Source: Acidobacteria bacterium Ga0077534 (GTDB taxonomy: Bacteria > Acidobacteriota > Blastocatellia > Pyrinomonadales > Pyrinomonadaceae). Taken from it: a stretch of 64,000 nucleotides of DNA. Positions 30,311 through 40,400 of the stretch are shown piece by piece. The position numbers and the translations under genes were made by a program. The notes beneath the pieces are model-generated. The model was not told where the DNA came from, searched no databases, and saw nothing but the letters and a program-made list of their open reading frames with translations. Location of the stretch: the NCBI GenBank assembly GCA_001464455.1, contig LNEI01000025.1, forward strand, positions 124,001 to 188,000, read 5' to 3'. Each line of letters starts with the position of its first letter. Position 1 is the first letter of the stretch.

Positions 30311-31711
30311 TTACTCTTCGACGAGCTCTCCGATCTCTTTTTGGAGGCTTTGACGTTGTACTAGCAAGCGGAAAAACAGTGCCCGCTGTCGGAATAAGAG
30401 CCAGGCTGACCGGAGCCAGACGCGCATGTCGATCAGCGTTTCGGAGGAACGCAGAGCGACGTAGCCGCATAGGATGGTTACTGGTATCGCGATAAGAGCG
30501 ACCTGCAGATCGAAGTAAAACCAGAGGATCGAAGCGACGATCAGCCAGGTCAGCGGCATGAGGGCGAGCGAGGCGATAATGGCAGAGCTCGAACCGGCGA
30601 CGTCAGTGTCGTGAGTTCTGAAAATTCGTCCGAGCAGATTTGAGAACAAATAGGCCGGTGAATGAATGATCGCGCCGACGATCGCCAGAGGTGCGAAGAC
30701 GATCAAAAAAAGAACCCGCAGTATCAAATAGCGGAACACGTACAACGTCGGATGCTGGAGGACCGACAAGCTTTCGGCGGTGATGCCGCTGGCTTTGAGG
30801 TCGTTCTCGTACCGCGTGACCCTCGCGTTCAGCTCGAGCATCCGTTGGGGGTCGTTCTTTTCGAGCAGTGCGTACTTTGCCGCCAAATCCTGGAGCCTTT
30901 TGACGGTTTGGGTCAGAGTTTGTTTAAAGATGAGATTCTCAAAGACCGACGAAAACAGAGCCTCGGCCTTTAAGACCGTGTCGCGGTCCGTCTCGGTCTC
31001 AAAATTCAAAGTCACATCGCGGAGGGCCCTTTCTATCTTCGCGGTCAGCTGCAGGACCGCCTCCCGCGGAGCTTCGCCGTTAGACTCGAGTTCGACCGGC
31101 TCAACATCAAATGCTTCGCCGTAACGGATCAACGCCTCGCTCCTGAACGAGGTCTTGGACGTGTAATAAAGGCCGACCGGGACTATCTTCAGGCTGGTCG
31201 ACGCGAACGGATCAGAAACTGCGCCGAGAGCGATGCGAGCGGCGCCCGTTTTCATCTTCTGCAGCTGCGGTTCGTCGTGCGAGATGCCCTCGGGGAAGAT
31301 CGCGATGCAGCGACCGCGCCGCAACAGTTCATAGCAGTTTTCGAAAGTAACGGCATTGCTCTCCGACTTGGCGCCCGCGTCGATGCGGCGGTAAACGGGG
31401 AGTATCTCAAAGGTCCGCAGCAAAAACGCCCCGATAGGGTTGTCGAATAGCGTTGACTTGGCGAGGAAGGAAACGCGTCGCGGCATCGAGACGAAGACGA
31501 GAGCGGGGTCGACCAAGCCGTTCGGATGATTGAGAACAAACAGCAGAGCTCCGTCCCGCGGCACGCCTTCGACGTTAACGACCTCGATGCGGCGGAAAAA
31601 CAACCGAAGAGCGATGCTGATGATCGCGTGGATGACCTGACGAACGACGGACGCACCTTTGCCCAGGTAGATCATCTGCCACAAACGGATTGTCCTTACG
31701 CTTTCTGCCAC
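30311..31711 (-). CDS. PlsC-like phospholipid/glycerol acyltransferase, membrane protein
   Basis: 466 residues. An N-terminal hydrophobic segment (VIHAIISIALRLFF) precedes a PlsC-type domain with block I NHPNGLVDPALVF and block III IFPEGISHDEPQL. It probably transfers an acyl chain from acyl-ACP/CoA to glycerol-3-phosphate or a lysophospholipid. The protein is much longer than standard PlsC (about 240). It continues with a helical region and two to four membrane segments (LILRVLFLIVFAPLAIVGAI, then SLALMPLTWLIVASILWFYF), as in the large acyltransferase group that includes yeast-type GPATs. The start is GTG at 31711; an internal ATG at MIYLGKG is possible. It stands alone, with a 219-nt gap downstream to the kinase gene in the same direction. 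Confidence 0.88.
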   Translation of the reverse strand: MAESVRTIRLWQMIYLGKGASVVRQVIHAIISIALRLFFRRIEVVNVEGVPRDGALLFVLNHPNGLVDPALVFVSMPRRVSFLAKSTLFDNPIGAFLLRTFEILPVYRRIDAGAKSESNAVTFENCYELLRRGRCIAIFPEGISHDEPQLQKMKTGAARIALGAVSDPFASTSLKIVPVGLYYTSKTSFRSEALIRYGEAFDVEPVELESNGEAPREAVLQLTAKIERALRDVTLNFETETDRDTVLKAEALFSSVFENLIFKQTLTQTVKRLQDLAAKYALLEKNDPQRMLELNARVTRYENDLKASGITAESLSVLQHPTLYVFRYLILRVLFLIVFAPLAIVGAIIHSPAYLFSNLLGRIFRTHDTDVAGSSSAIIASLALMPLTWLIVASILWFYFDLQVALIAIPVTILCGYVALRSSETLIDMRVWLRSAWLLFRQRALFFRLLVQRQSLQKEIGELVEE

Positions 31712-32074
31712 GGCAAGCTCTATTCTGGCTTCAACAATCGCGAGTGTCTAACTCATTGCACATTAGCCATCCCTCAGCCCGGCTCTCAAAGTGTTGAAAG
31801 GCCGCGACGATTGCACGATTTAGGCGAACTTCCCCGAGCACTCGACCAACGTCCCTACGTGCTCGTCGAATCTTCCTGATTACTCGGCGAACCTCTCTAA
31901 TTGTTCAGCCAGACTCTCTGTGTCTGACACTCGGCCTATTCTCCTGTAGACTCCGACAACCCGCTACGGATTGGCCCAGAGACGATCGTTTACCGTCGCC
32001 GCCGAAGCCCTGACCGGACCGTTCTGATTACCGAAGTTCGTGGCACCAAACTGACAGCACAGGGCATATCAAGG

Positions 32075-32164
32075 TCTCCGAGTTTAGTCCCTCGACTTTG
32101 CCATTTGTGAGCGGATTGCCAATCTTTGGTGGCGGAGTTTATACCTTTTCGAAGAAGATTGACT
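32075..32164 (-). pseudogene. Degenerate copy of an ECF sigma gene leader and start
   Basis: Read on the minus strand, this segment matches the leader and first codons of the intact sigma gene at 53384-53959 (its segment 53929-54021) at roughly 80% by eye. Shared pieces include AGTCAATCTT, GAAAAGG, AGATTGGCAA, CCGCTCACA, ATGGCAAA and CTCGGAGA/TTCGGAGA. Here the frame breaks at once: ATG GCA AAG TCG AGG GAC TAA. The body of a sigma factor is not recognisable downstream. This looks like the decayed trace of a duplicated sigma gene, or a copied promoter region. The rest of the gap 31712-32388 shows no other gene; a minus frame at 31990-32238 is not credible. Confidence 0.55.
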
Positions 32165-32388
32165 GGATGAAGGTCCCTCGCATGTCGTCTGTAAGATTTC
32201 TGATCCAGATGCCATACATCACGATGGTGCAATTGCAATAAAGTTAACTGTTGTGCCGAGCGATAATGCAGTAGAGTAACGGGACGAACTACTTCCGCAG
32301 TTTGCAGGCTCGGAAAGTTCCGATCTGGGAAAACGTAGGAACATTTTCCTAATTGGACTATCTGTCTTTTCTAAAGGACGCGAAAGCT

Positions 32389-33537
32389 ATGCAAACTATC
32401 TCGGATGGAAAGATCTTCCACATCATAGGTGAGATCTATGACAATGCCAAGAACGGCTCACCTCAATCCTGGTTAAGGATCTATAAGGCAATTTCCGCGA
32501 TGCTATCGTCTGGTCCTGGGGGCATAAGCCTCTACATGACCGATGCGGACACCTTTCGAATTCTGGCTGGCACCCTGGACCCAGCTCTTGTAAAGCAATA
32601 CGACGAACATTATCAGCACGTGAGTCCGTTTCGAGACATCGTCGCGAAAATGCGGCCTGGACAGTATTTCAGCCGCAGCCAGACGATGGATGACGATGTG
32701 TTTGAAACCACGGAGATCTATCGAGATTACTTCCGAAAACAGGACATTTACGAGTATGAGTACCACACTCTGTGCGACGTCAACAATCTGACCGGCGGAC
32801 TATCGTTCTCGCGGCCGCCCAATCGAAAGCAATTCTCAAAACAGGAACGCCTAGTGATAAAGCATCTAATTCCGCACTTGCAGCGTGGATTTCAGTTCTA
32901 TCTTGTTCTGAATCAGGCAAACGGCTTGAACGTTCGCATGATCGAGACGCTGAATCACATCAAGCAGGGCGTAATACTGATCAACCAAAAAGGAAAGATC
33001 GTCTTCAGCAACGCGGCGGCTGAGGTCGTGCTGCGAACTGGTGACGGAATCGAGGTTGACCGGCGTGGGCTGTTAAGAGCGAACTATCCGCAGGAAACTG
33101 CCGAGCTGCTCCGCCGCGTATTTAGCGTCTTTAATCCAATAATGGGCGGCAGTGGAGCAGAGTTGGGCGGGCTGTTGCAGATCGAACGTAGCTCGGGCCT
33201 AAGATCACTTCAACTACAGATCGTTCCATTTGCCGAAAACGAGCTTGATATCTTTGCCGAGGAGCCAATGGCGATGATCTTGGTGACCGATCCAGAGCAG
33301 AGATCCTGTGCGTCGGAGGAAACCCTCATCAATATCTTTCGACTTACACAAGCCGAAGCAAGGTTTGCTCTTCTTATTGCAAAAGGTTTGTCGCTCAAAG
33401 AGGCTGCTGTTCCTTTGCAGATCTCGGAAAATACGGCGCGTACCCATCTAAAACGGATCTTTTCTAAGACCGATACTAGTCGCCAGAGTGAGCTGGTCGC
33501 CCTGATTATGAATATTCCCCACGTCGAAAACCTTTGA
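32389..33537 (+). CDS. LuxR-family transcriptional regulator
   Basis: 382 residues from the ATG at 32389 (AAAGGA about 10 nt upstream); a TTG 12 codons earlier is possible. The C-terminus (about 320-380) is a LuxR-type helix-turn-helix: FRLTQAEARFALLIAKGLSL KEAA..., then ISENTARTHLKRIFSKTDTS. The N-terminal two thirds form a sensor region without a receiver domain. Its middle (GVILINQKGKIVFSNAAAEV) looks PAS-like. There is no signal peptide, so it is a cytoplasmic one-component regulator of unknown ligand. It is divergent from the acyltransferase, with the sigma-leader remnant between them. The hairpin-rich gap and giant exoprotein genes lie downstream, and regulation of those genes is possible but unproven. 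Confidence 0.88.
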   Translation: MQTISDGKIFHIIGEIYDNAKNGSPQSWLRIYKAISAMLSSGPGGISLYMTDADTFRILAGTLDPALVKQYDEHYQHVSPFRDIVAKMRPGQYFSRSQTMDDDVFETTEIYRDYFRKQDIYEYEYHTLCDVNNLTGGLSFSRPPNRKQFSKQERLVIKHLIPHLQRGFQFYLVLNQANGLNVRMIETLNHIKQGVILINQKGKIVFSNAAAEVVLRTGDGIEVDRRGLLRANYPQETAELLRRVFSVFNPIMGGSGAELGGLLQIERSSGLRSLQLQIVPFAENELDIFAEEPMAMILVTDPEQRSCASEETLINIFRLTQAEARFALLIAKGLSLKEAAVPLQISENTARTHLKRIFSKTDTSRQSELVALIMNIPHVENL

Positions 33538-33813
33538 ATACTGGAAGAACATTTATTTTTGTTGTACCCCAAATGGGTGACGACTATTCCCAAATATTAT
33601 TCCACTATAAGGCACGTGCAATAAAACCGAAGTCTGCGGAGGGTCCCAATAGATCCCTCTACAAGCCACTTTGGCCCCATATCCATTAAAAAGACCATCA
33701 GCGACCGGGATTCGAATTGGAACTGGAGTGGCTTAAAGATATGTGCGTAAATGCACCTCTGGAGATTTTCGGTAGAGCGACTCTTCTAGGGAACAAATGG
33801 GCTCAAATACAAC

Positions 33814-33892
33814 GCTAGCCGATGACTGCAATCACCGGCCAGCGTGGGCTCACGAGAAGAAGGGAACAACTAGAATGCGGCTCTACAGCCGC
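33814..33892 (+). ncRNA. Candidate structured RNA, three hairpins
   Basis: Three stem-loops in a row: GCTAGCCGATGA/TCACCGGCCAGC around loop CTGCAA (33814-33843, two A-C mismatches); CGTG/CACG (33843-33854); and a perfect GCGGCT/AGCCGC around CTAC (33877-33892). The first hairpin shares its loop and 3' arm with the one at 34209-34234. No protein frame covers it. It could be a leader RNA, a small RNA or a REP-like palindrome; no known riboswitch class was recognised. The gap 33538-34417 holds no credible gene. Confidence 0.4.
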
Positions 33893-34190
33893 TCGTTTAC
33901 TGAAAGGATCTGCCTAGTGGGCCTACGCGATAAAACGTGGACCGCGGCAAATAGGGTTTCGTAATGACTTAGACGGCCGAAAATATTTTGCCAAGTGTAA
34001 GATTTTTCGGTTTTTGGTCAATACGAGATAGACAGAGAACCAAAGTAGTTTTTTAGATTCGTCGTGGAACGGTTTCGATATGCCAATTAAGCAGGGCTCG
34101 GAATCTAGCACGCGGATCGATCAACCGCCCCCCGGTTGATCTTTACTCCTTGAAACTCTGTCGAATTTGACAAGGCTCAGTAGTGAGCTG

Positions 34191-34315
34191 CGGTGTACTG
34201 AAATAGTTCGGCCGGTGACTGCAATCACCGGCCGAGGCGGTACACCGATCCGAAACGGAATGTCTCGGCCGATGCGACCGTACGACTCCATCCTAGGACA
34301 TTCCGTTTCTTTTTA
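34191..34315 (+). ncRNA. Candidate structured leader RNA ending in a terminator
   Basis: Three nested or consecutive stems. P1 is CGGTGTAC/GTACACCG (34191-34198 with 34240-34247). It encloses the perfect 10-bp hairpin CGGCCGGTGA/TCACCGGCCG with loop CTGCAA (34209-34234). Then a perfect 13-bp stem GAAACGGAATGTC/GACATTCCGTTTC (34252-34264 with 34297-34309) is followed by TTTTTT. The last stem plus T run is a good rho-independent terminator, 103 nt before the start of the giant exoprotein gene. The whole could be a regulated (attenuated) leader, or the 3' end of a small RNA. Confidence 0.5.
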
Positions 34316-34417
34316 TCAATTGCTGATTGAACGTTTTACCACCCGGCTCGGGCGCCGCTAGGTTACATAGAACCCAACGTCTGACCCCTGACTTTGAAAT
34401 GAAAAGGAGAAATTTGT

Positions 34418-37400
34418 ATGTCCGAAACAAACGGAATTAAGCCAGCGAAAGGCCACCAAAAGCCCCCAAGCCCGGCCAAAAAAAGATTTAGGACCCACGT
34501 CCAACTACTAACCGCGATCACCCTAATAACCCTGATCGCCACCACCGCCGCCACCACCAACGCGGCCTCAATGTCGTTCCTTGATTCCGTCAAGAGCTTC
34601 TTCGGCATAGAAATCTCGCAAACGGCTCCAGCGGCTACAATGTCGCCAAACCTCGGGTCGATCGGCATCAGCCCGCTCAACCAGGGGCTTAATGTCCCAG
34701 GCGGGTCTGCGACTTATATAGTCACCGTCAACAGCCTCGGCGGAAGTGGAGCGTTTACTGCAAATCTTAGCGCAGCGATATTGCCCAGCAATGTTTCCGC
34801 AATGTTCAGCCCTGCGACGTTGAGCTTCACGGGCGGAGCCGCCTCGCAGATGTCGACTTTGACATTGACCGGCACAACTGCCGCAATCAATGGTCCTCAT
34901 TCAATCGTGATTCAGGCAGTCGATAGCGGCAATCCCGGAGACCTCGTCGACACCTCCGCACTTGGTGCCACGGTCACTATCACAAATGGATGCGATATTC
35001 CCGTAGTAACGTCGGATCCAAGCAACGTTACCGTAACCTACGATAATAATGCTGTCTTTACGGCAGCGGCCACCGGAACAGCCCCAGCAGTTCAATGGGA
35101 AGAAAAAATAGGAGCGGCACCGTTTACGGCGATGTTCGGTGAAACGAACCTTACGCTCACACTGGTTAACCCACCCGTTTCTTACACCGGTCGTCAGTAT
35201 CGAGCTGTATTTACGAATTCCTGTGGTACAGATACTACGACCGAGGCAACGTTGACGGTCAACCCGGGAACACCAACGGCTACGATTGACAACACACCTG
35301 CGACATACAATGGCACGCCGCAAACGGCAACCGTTTCCTGCCTCGGTGGCGGAGCGGCCACTCTGGCTACTGGCGGCACAGGTACCAATGCGGGTTCATA
35401 CACCGCAACCGTAAATTGCGCGGCGAGCGCGAATTACAATGCGGAAAGTGGGCTTGTACCTCTAAACGACCCATTTGTGGTCAACAAAATAGCCCCGACG
35501 GCATGGATCACAAATAGTCCGAGTCTTGTCACGGGCTCTGAACAGACGGCTCAGGTTGCATGCCTCGGCGGCGGCGCGGCGTCAATTAACTCAGGCGGCG
35601 TCGGCACGATCGTCGGAACCTATGCGACGACAGTCGCTTGTGCGGCTAGTACAAACTACAACGCGACTACGGTATCTGCAGGAAACTTTGCAATCGTAGA
35701 TCCAAACGTAATTCTTGAACAGCCGAGCACGCTAAATTGGTTCTACTATGACGACGTGGCTCCCGAGAGTTTCCTCACATCGTTAGAAGATTTTGTTGGA
35801 AGTCCGGTAGCTCCAACACTGGGCCCTGGTAGCGCGAGAATTATGGCAGCGGCCTCTCCGCTCCCACAATCGAAGCTAACTCTTGGAACCACGCTTTTGA
35901 ACGGCGTACGCTTCAAGGACATCACGACACTTACATATGAAACGTACCTCGTCAGCGGAACGATGCCTCCACGCCTTCAGTTCAACGCCGACTTTGACAC
36001 AAATGATGCCCCGAATTGGCAAGGTCGAGTAGAGTTTGTAGTTCCTAATCCGGACGCAACCGGCACGTGGGTAACACGAGATGTGTTGGCCGGGAACTTG
36101 AAGTTCTCTTACGGTGGCCACGTATCGGGCAATCCATGGCTCGTCGGTGCGAATCCATGCCCCATCTCAGGTGCTGGATGTAGCGTTGCTTTCGTACGCG
36201 AGAACTACCCGAATCTTCGTATCTCGGTCAAACTCCCCGACAACAGCCCTGGCGATCCATTTGGAGCCCTTTTGTTCCGCGTGGAACCAAGTCACGACAC
36301 GCGTGTAGACAACGTGGTAATAGGTATCAACGGCGACAGTCCTGTTTTGCCAAACACCTACAGAACGTTTAATTTCGAGCAGGCGAGCTCAAGTGTAACG
36401 GTGAACTGTCCAGCAGGGCCTTTCACATACACAGGCGGCCCAATCGTACCGCCATGTACCGCGAGCTATCTAACCTCTCCAGATGGAGAGACCGGAAGCG
36501 CAGCGGTGTCGTACACGAACAACACCGCCGCAGGAACGGCGACGGCAACCGGAACATACCTTGGTGATGATAATCACGCAGGCAGCACCGGAACAGCCAA
36601 TTTCACGATCTTAAAAGCCGACCCAATCGTTACCTTCGGTGCACCTCCAACCCCAACGTATTTGGGAGGCAACTTCCCAGTTACGGCAACGACTACGAAC
36701 ACTGATCTCACTACGGTGCTGTTCAGCGTTTCGTCAGGACCCTGTGCGATTGTGAGTCAGACAGGTAATTCTGCAACACTAAGTTCAAGTGGAGCAGGAA
36801 CCTGTGTCGTTCAAGCAGCCGGTGCTGAAACGGCGAACTTCAACGCGACTTCTGCTACGCAGAACGTAACCATCGCCAAGGCGACACCTAGCGCGACCCT
36901 TGCGATCACGAATTCGCCAACAGCAGAAGACGGAAATCCGCACATGCCGAATGTTGTGGTTAGCTCAAGTACGACTCCAGGGACGGTAGTTGTCACAACG
37001 CCTGGACTTCCGGGTCCGATTACCGGCACGACTGCGGTGTTTGGTACATTTGTACCGGATGACGCCGTTAACTATAATTCGGTCACCGGTGTCTCGGCTG
37101 GCGACTTCGTAATCGTCGCTGCCACCCCGGTTATCGTACAGCCTGGCAACAGTTCATGGGGCAATTGGGATGACGATCTTAATGTTCCAGCTGCGGTTCA
37201 GGATGATTTCGTTGCTGGTCCTGAAGATCCGGCTGCCGGTGACGGCAGCGCACGGCTGCAAGGGTCAACGCCTAGCGTTAAACTTGCGTTAGCCAGCCAG
37301 CTATATCTGGGTACCCGCGTAGCGGACATTACTAGCTTGGGCTACGATACCTATCTCCAGACTGGATCGGTGCCTTACCTTCAGTTTGACGTTGACTTTG

Positions 37401-40400
37401 ACGGCCCACTAGCCGGATCGGGTGGGTTCCAGGGAAGGGCAATGTTCTTGCCTACAGTGGGCATCGCAAGTGGCGAATGGCAACGATGGAATGCACTTTC
37501 TGATCAAGGCCGATGGGCATTCTCCGGAGCACCCGGGGATGCCATTTGTCCCATTCAGGCTCCTCCAGGCCCTGTATGTACCTTGCAGGATGCACTTACT
37601 GCTTACCCGGAAATGTCCATACGGCTCGGAGCGACTAGCTTCGGACTGTTGTTCAGAACCGATCCGGGCAGCCTCGCCTACGTTGACCGGCTCGTCGTGG
37701 GCGTTAACGCGAACAGTCCAACGTTCCCAAGCACCGTGAGAATGTTCGACTTCGAGCAGGGCACGTCACAGACGTTTGTTACTTGTTCGGTTCCCTCTGT
37801 TGCTTACAATGGCGGTCCGCACAACATCTGCAGTGCCTACTACACGCGTTCAGACGACGGGTTCGTAACGCAATATCCGACTGGAGTGACATACACCCCA
37901 GACAACATTAACGCTGGAACGGTCACTGCAAGTGCATCGTTCTCAAACGATAACTTTAGTCTTAGCAGCGATTCGGAGACATTCGAAATAACGCCGATCG
38001 CTCCGACTTGTAATATCGTTGGTTACAGCGGTATGTATGACGGCCTTCCGCATGGGGCAAGTGGAACGTGTGACGTAGCAGGTACATACAATTACGGGTC
38101 GACGTTCACAGACTTCCCGGGTGGTACGGCTAATTGGACGTTTGATCCTACAAGTGATAACTACACGAACGCCAGCGGTTCTGTTGCGATCACTATTGCT
38201 AAGGCTCCATCAACGGTTAATATCACGTGTCCAGCTAGCGTAACCTATAACGCGACGGCGCAGGAGCCCTGCGATTATACGGTCACTCTTCCCGGAGACC
38301 CAGCAATTGGCCCACTTGATGTTCCTACCGGTGGATACACTAACAACACAAATCCGGGTACGGCAACTGCGTATTTCGAGTACGCAGGTGACCTCAATCA
38401 CACGGCAGACGATGATACGGAAACATTCCTGATCGACTTCTGTCCGACTCTGTCGATTCCGAACCTTACGTCGGCAACTGAGGTTGACAAGGCAATACCT
38501 GTTAACGCAACTGATCTGACGCCGGGTAGCGTTCAGTCGGTGCAGTTCGATATTAAGTACAACGCGGCAGAACTAACGCCGGTACCCGATCCGGGGAATC
38601 CGGGGTTTATTCTTACTCAGCCCGGATCTGGAATAACCGCTTCCTCGGGAACATTCGAGGTATATGCCGCCAAGCTACCAGGTCAGGATACAGTGAGGGT
38701 AACGATCTTCACGACCGCAAGCGGGGCGACGCTGATCGGTGCTGGCACGCTAACCAATGTAATGATGCATGTCGAAGCCCTAACCGGTAACGACGATGTA
38801 GACCTTGACCTCGATGGTGTACTTGTTAACGGCGATCCGCTGTTTGGCGGCGCGTGCACATCACCTCCGGTTGATGGTGTATTGGAGGTCGTTATTACCA
38901 CTACGGCTACAACCGTTAGCTCTGCACCGAATCCTTCGGTCTATGGAGACGCAGTTCCGTTTACGGCTTCGGTTGTCTCGGTGCCACCGGGAGTTCCGGT
39001 CAACAGCGGAAGTGTTGATTTTGAGATAGATGGAGTGCTTTATCCGGCTTGCTCTGGAGCAAACGCTATCCCTGTCAATGGATCGGGTCAGGCCGTTTGT
39101 ACCACTCCTGCATTGCCGGGTTCGGCATTGGCAGGTGGGGCCCACACGGTACGGGCGTACTATCTGGGAAATCTGGACTTCACTGCGAGCAATAGCGGTG
39201 ATTCTCCGTACTACTCGCATCAGGTGGATCCGGCTAACCAGACGATCACCTTCGGCCCGTTGGGTGACAAGGTATATGGAGACGCAGATTTCACCGTCAG
39301 TGCAACGGCTTCGTCAGGGCTAGCGGTGACTTTCGCGAGCTTCCCCGACAACACCGTGTGTAGTGTTACTGGGAATTCCGTTCACATAAATGCGATCGGA
39401 ACGTGTACCATCCGCGCTTCACAGGGCGGCAATGGCAATTACAACGCGGCACTACCAGTTGACCAAGCCTTCACTGTGACACCGGCTCCTTTGACCATTA
39501 CGGCAGATGACCGCACGAAAACGTACGGCGCGGCTTTGGTTCTAGGAACGACGGATTTCAGTATCGTTGGACCAACCCAGCTGTTCAATGGTGACACGAT
39601 CACTGGTGTCTCGTTGGCAAGCGCCGGTGCGGCCGCGACTGCATCGGTTGGTAGTTACGATATCGTGCCGAGTGCCGCAGTATTCGGTGTGGGATCGGCG
39701 TCTAACTACACGATTACGTATCTAAGTACCGTCGCTGGCGGCGGTGGTGAACTTGTTGTTGACCCGGCGCCTCTAACCATTAAGGCGAATGATCGTACGA
39801 AGACGTACGGTTCGACGCTAGCAATGGGCACAACTTTATTCAGCGTCGTATCGCCCACCCAGTTGTTCAACGGAGATACGATTTCAGCTGTGACGTTGAC
39901 GAGCGCTGGTTCCGTAGCGGCGGCGGCGGTTGGTGATTACGACATCGATGTTAGTGGTGCGGTGTTCTCTTTGGGATCAGCGTCCAACTACACGATCTCG
40001 CACCTAACGACCATAGGCACCGGTGGCGGCAAGCTGACGGTTGGTGCGGCTGATCTTACGATCAGAGCGGACGATCGTACAAAGGTGTACGGCCTGACGC
40101 TTGGATTAGGCACGACGCAATTCAGCATCGTTTCGCCAACTCAGCTCTTAAATGGCGACGCGATCTCTGATGTGACGCTGACCAGTGCTGGAACGGTAAA
40201 CACGGCGTCCATTGGCGACTACGATATAGTGCCGAGTTCCGCCGTTTTCTCTGCGGGAACCGCATCGAACTATAACATCACCTACCTGACGACAATAGGT
40301 ACTGGCGGCGGAAAACTAACCGTGACCAAGGCCTTTATTACCAAAACAGGTGGCAGTGGTTACGCTGTCTACGATGGGGTCACGCACTCACCGTCGCCTT

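Noticed and set aside
31990-32238. 82-codon minus-strand frame in the acyltransferase/LuxR gap
   Set aside because: It overlaps the sigma-leader relic in another frame; Arg/His-rich and without a start signal.
34167-34361. 64-codon frame over the second hairpin element
   Set aside because: It runs through perfect stems and a terminator; RNA structure explains the sequence better.
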